From Armatimonas rosea (lineage in GTDB: Bacteria; Armatimonadota; Armatimonadia; Armatimonadales; Armatimonadaceae): DNA of 64,000 nt. The position numbers and the translations under genes were made by a program. The stretch is taken from assembly GCF_014202505.1 (NCBI RefSeq), contig NZ_JACHGW010000007.1, forward strand, positions 124,001-188,000, written 5' to 3'. The notes under the pieces are model-generated. The model was not told the DNA's origin, made no database searches, and worked only from the letters and a program-made list of their open reading frames with translations. Positions within the stretch are counted from its first letter, which is position 1, and each line of letters begins with the position of its first letter. Below are positions 55,060 to 63,571 of the stretch, piece by piece.

Positions 55060-56754
55060 CTAGCGCCGCCGTGTCAGGCCCATAAACAGCCCAACCGCGA
55101 GCCCCAAAAAGACTGGGCTGAGGAGCCCAGTCCAGTGTGTCTGGTGCGAGAAGACGATGGATTGGTCGGGGTGTCGCGCGATCTCCGCCTTCAGGTTCAG
55201 GAGTTTGAGCGCAGGGGAGTTCACGATATTCTGCATCCAGCGTTCCGTCAGCGTGATGGCGGCGCGCCTCTCCTTCGCCTGCGTCAGAATTTGTAAGTAA
55301 TTCCCACTGACGCTAATAAGATTGCTTGAAGTCGTCGTGTACACAAGCTCGCGTGGCAAGGCTGCATTGGCTAGCGTTTGCACCGTTTCCTTACTCAAGT
55401 GTGAGCCGGGGATACCCATTGTTCCCAAGACGGTAGCATGGGGCTCTTGTGCCTTTGTGACGCCGACAGCAACTAACCCGACCATTCCCCCCGCCACGAT
55501 ACAACCCACCAAGCCGCCGGGGATCATGCCTCCAAGCCACATCAGCGCGACCAGAATCCCACCAATCGCGAGGCCGTAGAGCGAAAAGCTCAGGTACTGC
55601 GGGATGCGCCGGGTTATGTCGGTGGGAGGAGAATACCTGGAAGTGTGGATGAATCCATGAACTACTTTTGCGTGTGGAAACGCCTTTGAAATCGCCTCCT
55701 GCCAGGCACGGAGCGACACACTCGCGCTCTCTGAGGTCAAGTAGCCGTTGTTATTAAGAACTGCATCAAACTGATTCTTCGAATCCGTAAATTTTTGGTC
55801 CTCAATCCCATGGAAACTGTTTATATGAACCATATAAAGCATTTCTTTAGGTCGAAGTGCATTGAGAGTTTCGGAGAGCACCGATTGATCTTTGCGACTC
55901 AATCGCTGTGGTTCGCTCAACGTAAGCTGAAGGTGAGCACTTGCCCCAATGGTCTGCGTATGGACTTGGGGACGGTTTTGTGCGTCGGAGTAGCCCCCGA
56001 TAAGTCCCCCCACAAGCGCACCGATCACCGGGAGAACATAGGCCACGGGGACAGTGCGTGCCAGCCAGATGCAACCGGCAAGGGCCGCGCCACTGAGCAA
56101 GCCGACCAGCATGCCAAGGCCGAGCAAGTAAAAGAGACTCTGCTGGGCAAACGATGGCACCACTTTCGGGGGGGTCAGCGGCCAGACAAGGCACTGCTTC
56201 TCCTTGAGGGCCTTTGACTCCAGAATGCGCTCCCGCCACTCGCCGAGCTCTTTTTCAGCAAGCTGGGGATCGCCCTCTTGGACAACCAGTTCGACAGGGT
56301 TGCAGGCTTCCTGTCCGATGGACGCGCGGTCCAGGTTTCCGTGCCCACCACCCGGTCCAAGGTCCCTCATTTCGTGGATCTCCGTGGTGCTCATGCTGGG
56401 GGAGGGCAGCTTATAGGCGAGGTACTGGCTGGCGGTGGAGGTCTGGCCAAAAGTATGGAGGCCAAGCGCCAAGACCGTGCCAAGCGCCATCCCGACCACG
56501 GGCAGGGCTCGGAGCGCCCGGTTTATCGTGGTGTTCTGCGGGACGAGGCGCGGCGTGGGAATCTGTTGCGTGAGCGCGAGACCGGGAGTTTCGGTTGTCA
56601 GCGACAGCAGGCTTTGGCTGAGGGTCTTCAGCTCTTTGACACTCGCCTGGCAGGTGGTGCAGGTCTTGACATGCCGCTCGGTACGCCAGCGGGCGAGGCC
56701 GTCTAGGCGGCCGTTTACCAGCAACACGAGGCGGTCTTCGGGGCAGTTTTTCAT
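55060..56754 (-). CDS. Large membrane anti-sigma factor-like protein
   Basis: 564 residues. The N-terminal zinc-binding anti-sigma motif H28-x3-C32-x2-C35 (RHVKTCTTC) with C4 nearby marks a ZAS-type domain that would hold the ECF sigma factor encoded just upstream. A membrane helix at about 83-102 follows. Unusually, two further hydrophobic blocks (about 210-262 and 395-440, each with Gly-rich helices such as LVGLLSGAALAGCIW) and a C-terminal helix (about 535-560) surround two polar extracytoplasmic stretches. These polar parts may sense a signal. The start overlaps the sigma stop (ATGA). Confidence 0.8.
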   Translation of the reverse strand: MKNCPEDRLVLLVNGRLDGLARWRTERHVKTCTTCQASVKELKTLSQSLLSLTTETPGLALTQQIPTPRLVPQNTTINRALRALPVVGMALGTVLALGLHTFGQTSTASQYLAYKLPSPSMSTTEIHEMRDLGPGGGHGNLDRASIGQEACNPVELVVQEGDPQLAEKELGEWRERILESKALKEKQCLVWPLTPPKVVPSFAQQSLFYLLGLGMLVGLLSGAALAGCIWLARTVPVAYVLPVIGALVGGLIGGYSDAQNRPQVHTQTIGASAHLQLTLSEPQRLSRKDQSVLSETLNALRPKEMLYMVHINSFHGIEDQKFTDSKNQFDAVLNNNGYLTSESASVSLRAWQEAISKAFPHAKVVHGFIHTSRYSPPTDITRRIPQYLSFSLYGLAIGGILVALMWLGGMIPGGLVGCIVAGGMVGLVAVGVTKAQEPHATVLGTMGIPGSHLSKETVQTLANAALPRELVYTTTSSNLISVSGNYLQILTQAKERRAAITLTERWMQNIVNSPALKLLNLKAEIARHPDQSIVFSHQTHWTGLLSPVFLGLAVGLFMGLTRRR

Positions 56755-57266
56755 GGTTTCTCCTCTATATCAAACTCGGTTAGGATCGTGCGGAGCCGCT
56801 TACTCGCCTCGGAGACGCGCCACTTGATGGTCCCCTCGGGCTCCCCCAGCGCGTCGGCGGCCTCACGGTAGGTCAGGCCACGGACCAGCACCAGCAAGAT
56901 CGCCGCCTGCTGGGAGTCCGAGAGCTGGGCGAGCGCCTGCTCCAGAACGACGCGCTGGGTGACACTCTGGTCCGTGCGCTCCTCCGACGGTGGGTCGAGG
57001 GCGAGCGGGACAGACTTGGGCCGGGGCCGGCGCTGACGGTCTCGCCAGCGGCGTACCGCGATCCCAGCAAGCCAGGCGCGTACGGGAACCCGCCCGGAGA
57101 ACTTCGCTTGACCCTGGAAGGCGGCGACAAAGGTCTCCTGGGTCAGGTCCTCGGCCTCGGAGCGGTCGCCGTGGGTGAGGCGGATCAGCAGGCCAAGAAT
57201 CTCGCCGCCAAAGCGCTCGAAGAGGCAGGCGAGGGGATCGGGGGGCGGCGGGCCGGGTTTTCGCAT
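56751..57266 (-). CDS. ECF RNA polymerase sigma factor
   Basis: 171 residues. Region 2 is seen as LACLFERFGGEILGLLIRLT, then EAEDLTQETFVAAF and RAWLAGIAVRRWRDRQRR. Region 4 is QLSDSQQAAILLVLVRGLTY REAADALGEPEGTIKWRVSE. A Pro-rich loop joins them (about 80-105). It directs RNA polymerase to its own regulon. The anti-sigma gene follows with a 4 bp overlap, a standard regulated pair. Confidence 0.9.
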   Translation of the reverse strand: MRKPGPPPPDPLACLFERFGGEILGLLIRLTHGDRSEAEDLTQETFVAAFQGQAKFSGRVPVRAWLAGIAVRRWRDRQRRPRPKSVPLALDPPSEERTDQSVTQRVVLEQALAQLSDSQQAAILLVLVRGLTYREAADALGEPEGTIKWRVSEASKRLRTILTEFDIEEKP

Positions 57267-57327
57267 CTTGCCTATTATGTAGCGCGCTTCTCCCGAATCG
57301 TTGGGTGGGGAGGTACAATAGCCCCAG

Positions 57328-58593
57328 ATGAAGGAAGCAGATGTTGAAAAAGGGCTGCTAAGCTGCGTCCACTGTGGGTTCTGCCTGGACGCCTGCCCGA
57401 CCTATCGTGAGACTGGCGACGAGGCCGATAGCCCGCGCGGGCGGCTCGTTCTGATGCGCAATGTGCTGGAGGGGAAGCTCCCCATGGTCGGTGAAGAGGC
57501 CACCCAGCCGGGCGGTGTGGGCTACCACCTCGACCGCTGCCTGGGCTGCCGTGGCTGCGAGACCGCGTGCCCGTCGGCAGTGCCCTACGGCCACCTCCTA
57601 GAGCACTTCCGGGACCTGCAAGAGCACACGGTCTCCCGCTCCACCGGCGAGCGGGTCTTGCGCGAGGGGCTCCTGATGCTCCTGACCGACCCCAAGAAGA
57701 TGAAGCTCGCGCTCAAAGCGGGGCGGCTGACAGGTGGCAAGATCCCCGCCTTCGCGTCGAAGTTTGTGGGCCTCCCCGCCGACACCCAGCTCCCGCTCCC
57801 CGACGATCTGGAGAAGGCATCGGCGGCGCTCCCGGCGCTCATCCGGGCTAAGGGCGAGAAGCGGGGAAAAGTAGCACTGCTCACCGGCTGCGTGATGAGC
57901 GTACTCTACAGCCCGGTCCATAGAGCCACCGCGAACCTGCTGGCGGCCAATGGCCTCGATGTCCATGTCCCCCAGAACCAGAGCTGCTGTGGTGCGCTCC
58001 ACGGCCACCAGGGCAAGCTGGAAGGGGCCAAAGAGCTGGCCAAGAAGATGGTCGCCGCCTTTGAGAACACCGACTACGATGCCATTATCCTCAACTCTGC
58101 GGGCTGTGGCTCGTTTCTCAAGGACTACGGGCACCTGCTCAAAGACGATTCCCAGTGGGCGGATCGGGCGGCGGCGTTCGCGGCGAAGATAAAAGATGTC
58201 ACCGAGTACCTGGTGGAGATCGGCCCCCGGGAGATGACCCGCTGGATCACGCTCAAGATCACCTACCACGATGCCTGCCACCTCAAGCACGGGCAGAAGA
58301 TCGGCGAGGCACCGCGCACGCTCCTCAAGAGCATTCCGGGGATTGAGTACGTGGAGTGCCGCGATGCCGACCAGTGCTGCGGGAGCGCGGGGGTCTACAA
58401 CTACCTACAGCCTGCGCTGGCGGCGGAGTTTCAGAAGAAGAAGGTGGAGAATCTGCTCGCAACAGGGGCGGAGCTCATCCTCACCGGCAACCCGGGCTGC
58501 CTCGCCTGGATCGAACAAGGGCTCCCCGACGGTGCCCAAGCGCCTAAGATTCAGCATCCCGTTGAGCTCCTTGCCCGTGCCTACGGCGACTAG
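57328..58593 (+). CDS. glcF: GlcF-like glycolate oxidase Fe-S subunit
   Basis: 421 residues. Two 4Fe-4S motifs are near the N-terminus: CVHCGFCLDACP (C13-C23) and CLGCRGCETACP (about 72-82). Two CCG domains follow with SCCGALHGHQGKLEGAKELA and QCCGSAGVYNYLQPALA. ITYHDACHLKHGQKIGEAPR is typical of GlcF. It would pass electrons from a GlcD-type flavoprotein oxidising glycolate or a similar 2-hydroxyacid; glcD/glcE are not in this window. TACAAT (57314-57319) is 8 nt before the ATG. Confidence 0.88.
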   Translation: MKEADVEKGLLSCVHCGFCLDACPTYRETGDEADSPRGRLVLMRNVLEGKLPMVGEEATQPGGVGYHLDRCLGCRGCETACPSAVPYGHLLEHFRDLQEHTVSRSTGERVLREGLLMLLTDPKKMKLALKAGRLTGGKIPAFASKFVGLPADTQLPLPDDLEKASAALPALIRAKGEKRGKVALLTGCVMSVLYSPVHRATANLLAANGLDVHVPQNQSCCGALHGHQGKLEGAKELAKKMVAAFENTDYDAIILNSAGCGSFLKDYGHLLKDDSQWADRAAAFAAKIKDVTEYLVEIGPREMTRWITLKITYHDACHLKHGQKIGEAPRTLLKSIPGIEYVECRDADQCCGSAGVYNYLQPALAAEFQKKKVENLLATGAELILTGNPGCLAWIEQGLPDGAQAPKIQHPVELLARAYGD

Positions 58594-58880
58594 AACGGCC
58601 CATGGTAGGGGGTCTGGAGCTCCTCGGCGGCGAGCAGCAGCGCGGTCGCACAGAGGATGATCAGGCCGAAGGTAAAGACCCAGGTCAAGGGCTGCCGGTT
58701 CAGCCCCACCGGGGGATAGACCCACCAGAGCCAGAAGCCCACGCTTAGTACGGCACAGACAATAGTCACCCAGGGGCCGAGCATCACGAAGGAGATCCAC
58801 GGAAGGAGCACGGCAAAGGTGAAGATGAACCAGCGCATCGCCTCACCGGTTCGTGCACTAAATTCTCGAGCATCACGCAT
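58590..58880 (-). CDS. Small membrane protein
   Basis: 96 residues (ATG at 58880; MRWFIFTF at 58838 is an alternative start). Three hydrophobic helices lie at about 16-33, 36-53 and 68-85 (FIFTFAVLLPWISFVMLG, VTIVCAVLSVGFWLWWV, TWVFTFGLIILCATALLLA). It converges with glcF and overlaps its end by 4 bp. The function is unknown. Confidence 0.6.
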   Translation of the reverse strand: MRDAREFSARTGEAMRWFIFTFAVLLPWISFVMLGPWVTIVCAVLSVGFWLWWVYPPVGLNRQPLTWVFTFGLIILCATALLLAAEELQTPYHGPF

Positions 58881-58944
58881 AACATTAGCGCTTTAGGCAA
58901 TACCCATGCCAGAGGCAATACTATGGGAAATTCCACTCTCCGTC

Positions 58945-58973
58945 TTGCCAGCCTGCGCTTGGCATGGTAGACT
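58945..58973 (+). promoter_or_regulatory. Promoter of tRNA-Cys
   Basis: TTGCCA at 58945-58950, a 17 bp spacer, and TAGACT at 58968-58973. The mature tRNA begins 12 bases beyond the -10. This is the best two-box promoter in the window and shows that TANNNT is the -10 form used here. Confidence 0.75.
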
Positions 58974-58984
58974 TCCCTGCACAT

Positions 58985-59056
58985 GGCGCCGTGCCCAAGT
59001 GGTAAGGGAGAGGTCTGCAAAACCTTTATGCATCAGTTCGATTCTGATCGGCGCCT
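58985..59056 (+). tRNA. tRNA-Cys (anticodon GCA)
   Basis: Acceptor GGCGCCG/CGGCGCC is perfect. The D arm is CCC/GGG with loop AAGTGGTAA. The anticodon stem GAGGT/ACCTT has loop CTGCAAA. T arm ATCAG TTCGATT CTGAT completes it. Discriminator U, as usual for Cys. CCA is not encoded. It stands alone between two minus-strand membrane-protein genes. Confidence 0.92.
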
Positions 59057-59093
59057 TTAAAATCCCCCTCATCCGATAATCGCTACGATGCTG

Positions 59094-59540
59094 TCAACGG
59101 TCTGAGTCCTCCTGCCATCGGAGCCAGCGGCCCAAAATCAAGAAGACGGTTGCGAAAAGTAGGGAAAGCCCGGCATTTAACCAAGCTGCAAAATAAGGGT
59201 GCCCTGCCCACACGGGATTGGCAACCGCAAGTATCCCTGTAACAATCTGGAGTAGAGCGGCAAGCGTCAGCATCCAAGCCGCTACTTGCCTCTGGCGCAA
59301 GAGAGTCAGCAGGCCCGCAAGAAAGATAACAAAGCCACCGGTCGCTGAGATGAGGGAGGAGGCCAGGATGTAAGGCGTCAGGGCACCGTGATCTTTTGTA
59401 AGACGCAGACCTGCAATATGGAAAAAGCACCAGATCCCTCCTAGTTGCAAGAGAGTGAAGGCGACAATGGACTTGTGGTCGACTTTTTGGGTCTCTGGGG
59501 TGGTATCGGTAGCTGAGATTCGCTTTTGTTGGACAGGCAT
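59094..59540 (-). CDS. Four-helix membrane protein, unknown
   Basis: 148 residues. After a polar head of about 20, four hydrophobic helices lie at about 25-45, 53-75, 82-105 and 115-138 (FTLLQLGGIWCFFHIAGL, ILASSLISATGGFVIFLAGL, WMLTLAALLQIVTGILAVA, WLNAGLSLLFATVFLILGRW). It is probably an inner-membrane protein. No family is recognised. GC is lower than average. Confidence 0.65.
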   Translation of the reverse strand: MPVQQKRISATDTTPETQKVDHKSIVAFTLLQLGGIWCFFHIAGLRLTKDHGALTPYILASSLISATGGFVIFLAGLLTLLRQRQVAAWMLTLAALLQIVTGILAVANPVWAGHPYFAAWLNAGLSLLFATVFLILGRWLRWQEDSDR

Positions 59541-59621
59541 AGATCACGTTTGGGGATAGTGCAGAATCGCCCTCGCTCTATGGTTTCGAGCGAGGGCGAT
59601 CTTGGGTGTCAGGGAGGACCG

Positions 59622-60107
59622 CTAGGCGGGGAAGCCGGGGGCGCACTTGATCTGGTAGGCCTGGCCGTGGTGGTAGCCGGGGTGGAAGGCGAAGCGTGCC
59701 AGGGCACCGCGGCCTGTGATGATCGGGCCAAGGGCGCTCTTGATCTCTTTCTGGAGGAGCTCGTCGGAGGGCGCGTAGATCACGTCCTTGACCATCGCGG
59801 CGGCGGTGGAGAGTGCCTCGCTGACCGTGGCGGGGGTGAGCTCTTCGGGGGCGAACGGGAAGGGGTTGTCGTTGACGACACCCTCCGTGGCGGACTGCGC
59901 GATGCGTGTGAGTGCGTCGGGGACCGGCGTCCCATGGAGCTGGCTGAGGAACCAGATCTCGACACCCGCGACATGGATCGCCATCTCGCCGATGGTCAGC
60001 GCGCCCGGGTAGAGGCGAAAGTTGAGCTGCTCCTGAGTCAGGCTCAGCACTTCTTGGTCGAATCGTCCACGGGAGAGCTCCCAGGACACGGAAAAATCAC
60101 TGTTCAT
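59622..60107 (-). CDS. DinB/YfiT-like four-helix bundle protein
   Basis: 161 residues from the ATG at 60107, because the earlier ATG (60116) overlaps the TAGAAT hexamer 7 nt upstream. Helix 2 carries LTIGEMAIHVAGVEIWFLSQ with a candidate metal His, and the end has RFAFHPGYHHGQAYQIK with the two other His of the DinB triad. Such proteins are metal-dependent thiol or transferase enzymes of mostly unknown substrate. It is monocistronic. Confidence 0.82.
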   Translation of the reverse strand: MNSDFSVSWELSRGRFDQEVLSLTQEQLNFRLYPGALTIGEMAIHVAGVEIWFLSQLHGTPVPDALTRIAQSATEGVVNDNPFPFAPEELTPATVSEALSTAAAMVKDVIYAPSDELLQKEIKSALGPIITGRGALARFAFHPGYHHGQAYQIKCAPGFPA

Positions 60108-60128
60108 TGCTGTCATTCTACCGTGATC

Positions 60129-61049
60129 TTAGTTCCCGGAGATACTGTCCAGACCCGCAAAGACGTGCTGGAGCCGCTCGCGCAGCTCGGAGGGAATGGG
60201 TGGCCCGAGGAGCGCGCGGGCGTTGGCTTCGAGGTGCGCGGGGTTGCCCGTCCCTGAGAGTACGACATCGATCCCCGGCTCGTCGCGGCAGAACTGGTAG
60301 GCAAGCTCTGTCACATCGCCTGGGGGGAGGATTGTCAAGGCCTCGCTGGGAAGCTGGCCGCTGGCGACGAGCTCTCCGAGGAGGGAGTGAAGGGCCTCGG
60401 GGTTGCTCAGGACACGGCGCACCGCGAACATGCAGAGGGTTCCGATCTGCTTTGCCTGTGTCGCGGTGAGGACTCGCTCCCGCGCGGATTGGTTGAGAAT
60501 ATTGAAGCCCACCATCACGACCTCCCAGCAGTTGTCGGCGTTGACAGCGGGGCCGAGCATGGCGTGCTGTGGATCGGGGCCAAACGCCTCCGTGATCCCG
60601 AGAAAGCGAATCTTGCCTTCGTCGCGCAGCTCCAAGAGCGCCGGGACCAGCTCACTCTGGCAGTAGGCGTACTCGTCGGCCTTGACCCCATGGAGGTGGA
60701 GAATATCCAGGTAGTCGGTCTGGAGGCGCTCTAGACAGCCCTCGGCGCGGGCCTTGAGCTCGGCAGGCGTGGTGAAGTGGTCGTCGGTGCGGGCGGAGAG
60801 CTTGGTCGAGAGCACGACACTCTCCCGTGGGGTCTTTGCCAGTGCTAGCGCCTTCCCCACGGCGGTCTCGGTCTTGTAGCTCTCCGCGGTGTCGATAAAG
60901 TTGATCCCCAGCTCTAGCGCCTTGTGCACCACCGAGATCGCATTGGCTTCGTCCTTGCCCGTCGCCAGCCCCAGCCGGCTGTGCCCCCCGCAGCCGAGTC
61001 CCATACGGCTCACGGTGAGGCCGGTCTTGCCTAGTGTGGTTGTGTTCAT
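60129..61049 (-). CDS. Aldo/keto reductase
   Basis: 306 residues from the ATG at 61049; TAGACT (complement of 61057-61062) is 7 nt upstream and the longer frame is rejected. MNTTTLGKTGLTVSRMGLGC, FIDTAESYKTETAVGKAL with the Asp/Tyr pair, VVLSTKLSA with the Lys and DILHLHGV with the His form the active site. It is in a different branch from the reductase at 43145, lacking its longer C-terminus. The substrate is unknown. Confidence 0.87.
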   Translation of the reverse strand: MNTTTLGKTGLTVSRMGLGCGGHSRLGLATGKDEANAISVVHKALELGINFIDTAESYKTETAVGKALALAKTPRESVVLSTKLSARTDDHFTTPAELKARAEGCLERLQTDYLDILHLHGVKADEYAYCQSELVPALLELRDEGKIRFLGITEAFGPDPQHAMLGPAVNADNCWEVVMVGFNILNQSARERVLTATQAKQIGTLCMFAVRRVLSNPEALHSLLGELVASGQLPSEALTILPPGDVTELAYQFCRDEPGIDVVLSGTGNPAHLEANARALLGPPIPSELRERLQHVFAGLDSISGN

Positions 61050-61059
61050 CCCGGTTAGT

Positions 61060-61611
61060 CTACCCGTTTGTGGGACGTTGGCGACCCAGGAGCGTGCTCT
61101 CCAAGAGGCCCCCTGCGCCATCGAGGTCGTGCTGGTGCCAGGTGCTCTCGCGCTGGAAGCCGAGGCGCTCGAGCATCTGGATCGAGCGGACATTGGCGGT
61201 CCGTGTCGTGGCGTAGACCCAGTGAAGTGCCAGAGAGTCAAACCCATACTCCACCACAGCCCCAACCGCCTCCTGCCCGAGCCCCTGGCCCCAGTGCTCC
61301 TTTGCCAGCCCGTAGCCCAGCTCTGCCTGACGCTTGGCTCTATCCCAGTCCCAGAGCGCCACCACGCCGATCACCTGGTTGCTCGCGCGCAGCGCAACGC
61401 CCCAGCCCAAGAAGGTCTGTGTGGGGCGAATCGCCCGTATGTCGTCGATAAAGGCCAGTGCTTCGTCGCGCGAGGTCATCGGGGATTCGTCGTACTGTTG
61501 CACCACTGGGTCGCTCCGAAAGGCGAAGACATCGTCGGCATCCGCGCGGGTGAGCTCCCGGAGGACGAGGCGCTTGGTGGTCAGGGTGGGAAAGGGAGGG
61601 AGATCGCTCAT
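61060..61611 (-). CDS. RimJ/RimL-like GNAT acetyltransferase
   Basis: 183 residues from the ATG at 61611 (a GTG at 61614 is one codon earlier). TLTTKRLVLRELTRADADDV is the standard start of the RimJ/RimL group. WDWDRAKRQAELGYGLAKEH WGQGLGQEAVGAVV is the acetyl-CoA site, and TANVRSIQMLERLGFQRES follows. It acetylates a protein N-terminus or small amine. It lies 10 bp upstream of the aldo/keto reductase gene, same strand. Confidence 0.88.
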   Translation of the reverse strand: MSDLPPFPTLTTKRLVLRELTRADADDVFAFRSDPVVQQYDESPMTSRDEALAFIDDIRAIRPTQTFLGWGVALRASNQVIGVVALWDWDRAKRQAELGYGLAKEHWGQGLGQEAVGAVVEYGFDSLALHWVYATTRTANVRSIQMLERLGFQRESTWHQHDLDGAGGLLESTLLGRQRPTNG

Positions 61612-61644
61612 CACCCTTGGTATCGGTTAAAATAGCCTCGAACC

Positions 61645-62133
61645 ATGAAAAAAATACTCGGTCTCGTCCTGGCACTCGTGGGGCTCGCGGGCTGTCGCTC
61701 CAAAACCGCGCCGCCCGCGTCGCTTGTCCTGCCTGCCCCCGATTCCCAGGGCGTCTACCACCTGACCGCCGAGGCGCTCTTTGGCCTGTACGAGACCGAT
61801 GGCAAGGAGGCGGATCGGCTGCTACGTGGCAAGCCTGCTGTCGTGACGGGCTGGGTCGAGCGGGAGCACTCCGCTGTTGAGATCGACAAGGAGGCTGCCA
61901 AGAGAGGGGAGCGACCTAGGCCCGATCTGTTTCTGCATGTCCCGCACACATCGAACGGGTTCTATATCCCGGTGGGGGGCGTGATCTGCACCTTCCCAGA
62001 GAGCGCCCGCGACACCCTTCGAGCCACGCTGAAGAAGCTCGACCGCTACGCAACCGTCCAGGTACGAGGGATCGTCGATGGCAAGCTGGGCTCGGTCTTT
62101 CTCAAGGACTGCACGCTAGAGCGAGGTGCCTGA
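61645..62133 (+). CDS. Lipoprotein with an OB-fold (tRNA_anti-like) domain
   Basis: 162 residues. The lipobox is LVGLAGC with Cys17 in a typical lipoprotein signal (KKILGLVLALVGLAGC). The mature part has LTAEALFGLYETDGKEADRL LRGKPAVVTGWVERE, the pattern of tRNA_anti-like OB-fold proteins, ending VQVRGIVDGKLGSVFLKDCT. The lipid anchor puts it in the envelope. The role is unknown. TAAAAT (61628-61633) lies 11 nt before the ATG. It converges with the next gene, 18 bp overlap. Confidence 0.8.
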   Translation: MKKILGLVLALVGLAGCRSKTAPPASLVLPAPDSQGVYHLTAEALFGLYETDGKEADRLLRGKPAVVTGWVEREHSAVEIDKEAAKRGERPRPDLFLHVPHTSNGFYIPVGGVICTFPESARDTLRATLKKLDRYATVQVRGIVDGKLGSVFLKDCTLERGA

Positions 62134-62601
62134 TTTCGTCTGCTGCTCGTTGCCGGTGCGACGATCGATGGTGACCTGGCTGATCTCCTCGTGGGGCGTG
62201 GGATCGGGATAGGGGAAGCGGCGCTCTAAGACGACGGTGGTCTTGGTGACCTGTTTCAGCTCTCCGACCACATCCCACAGACGCTTTCCCGTGGCGCTAT
62301 CGACGGCATTGGTACGGCAGTGAAGGTAGGCGCCACTCGCCCAGAAACAAACAAAGGCGAGCTCTCCCGAGAGAACTGCCTGCTTACTAGGCGAGTGTCT
62401 GTCGGGGAGCCGGAAGCGCCAGAGCTGTCTTCCGTGCTTCGCATCCAGGCAGATGAGCCCGTCGCTGACTGTCACAAACACGCGGTCGCTGGCTAGCTCC
62501 GCTCCGATCACGGTCGCCGGTAGAAACGACTTTTTCCAGCCCGCTCTCCCCGCCGCGTTGCTTAGCTGAATACCTTCTTTTCGAACCTGAAGCTTTTGCA
62601 T
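62116..62601 (-). CDS. PQQ/quinoprotein-repeat-like small protein
   Basis: 161 residues from the ATG at 62601. Repeat-like strands ASDRVFVTVSDGLICLDAKH then GRQLWRF and VDSATGKRLWDV match the PQQ/beta-propeller blade consensus (W after a Gly-x-x-x-Leu). Only two blades are seen, so it cannot form a full propeller alone. It may be a fragment or a component of an assembly. No signal peptide is seen. Confidence 0.6.
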   Translation of the reverse strand: MQKLQVRKEGIQLSNAAGRAGWKKSFLPATVIGAELASDRVFVTVSDGLICLDAKHGRQLWRFRLPDRHSPSKQAVLSGELAFVCFWASGAYLHCRTNAVDSATGKRLWDVVGELKQVTKTTVVLERRFPYPDPTPHEEISQVTIDRRTGNEQQTKSGTSL

Positions 62602-62671
62602 CTCTCTGTGCCTTCCTCCTAGCACTTACGGCAACGGAGCGGGGCGGGGTTCCCAACCGGTAAAATGGGCC

Positions 62672-63532
62672 ATGCAACGAACGCTCCCGACGCGGCTGGT
62701 CGCGACCTGCCAGCACAACCCCGCTTGGATCGCGTGGCTTGATGCGCTCCCCGAAGTTTTGAGTGCGCTAGAGGCTCGCTGGGAAGTGAGCCTAGGAGAG
62801 CCCTTCGACGGCCCGAACGTGAGCTGCTCTTGGGTGGCGCCGGCGATGCGCGCCGATGGCTCCACGGCGATCTTCAAGCTGGGGATACCGGCGATGGAGG
62901 GCCGCGATGAGCTAGCCGGACTGCGATTCTGGGCGGGTGAGCCGACCGTGCGGATTCTGGACGGCGACGATGCCTCGGGGGCATTTCTGATGGAGCGCTG
63001 TGAGCCGGGGACGCTCCTCAAGACCCTCCCCGAGCCCGAGCAAGATGTGATTTTGACCGGGATGCTCCAGCGGCTCTGGCGCAAACCAGACGCGTCACAC
63101 CCCTTCCGCCCGCTCTCGGAAATGCTGGCGTTCTGGGGCGATGAGACCCGCGCCGACGAGGCACGCTGGCCCGACCCTGGCTTGGTACGCGCGGGCTTGG
63201 CGCTCTTTGAGGAGCTCACGCTTCCGAGCGCCGACGATGTCTTGCTCGCCACCGACCTGCACGCCAGCAATATTCTTGCGGCCCAGCGCGAGCCGTGGCT
63301 GGTGATCGACCCCAAGCCGTTTGTGGGAGACCGCACCTACGATGCCACCCAGCACCTCCTGCATAACTGCACCGAGCGGCTGCGTGCCCACCCGGATGCG
63401 ACCATCAAGCGCCTCGCCGAGCTCGCCGACCTCGATCCTGCACGCCTTCAACTCTGGCTCTTTGCCCGCGCCGCCGCCGAGTCCCGCGACGATTGGAGCG
63501 ATCTCTCCCTCGCCCAACTGCTCGCTCCCTAA
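62672..63532 (+). CDS. APH(6)/streptomycin 6-kinase-like phosphotransferase
   Basis: 286 residues. The kinase fold is of the aminoglycoside/hydroxyurea phosphotransferase type. DGSTAIFKLGIP carries the ATP-site Lys; the catalytic loop is VLLATDLHASNILA with the Asp and Asn; PWLVIDPKPFVGDRTYD has the metal-binding Asp. Many chromosomal members have no role in antibiotic resistance, so the substrate is open. TAAAAT (62661-62666) lies 5 nt before the ATG. Confidence 0.82.
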   Translation: MQRTLPTRLVATCQHNPAWIAWLDALPEVLSALEARWEVSLGEPFDGPNVSCSWVAPAMRADGSTAIFKLGIPAMEGRDELAGLRFWAGEPTVRILDGDDASGAFLMERCEPGTLLKTLPEPEQDVILTGMLQRLWRKPDASHPFRPLSEMLAFWGDETRADEARWPDPGLVRAGLALFEELTLPSADDVLLATDLHASNILAAQREPWLVIDPKPFVGDRTYDATQHLLHNCTERLRAHPDATIKRLAELADLDPARLQLWLFARAAAESRDDWSDLSLAQLLAP

Positions 63533-63558
63533 AGGGCGGCGAAGGCGTGGAAATGCTC

Positions 63559-63564
63559 TATAAT
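63559..63564 (+). promoter_or_regulatory. -10 hexamer TATAAT of the last gene
   Basis: A perfect TATAAT ends 7 nt before the ATG at 63572. Confidence 0.6.
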
Positions 63565-63571
63565 GCGAGGC

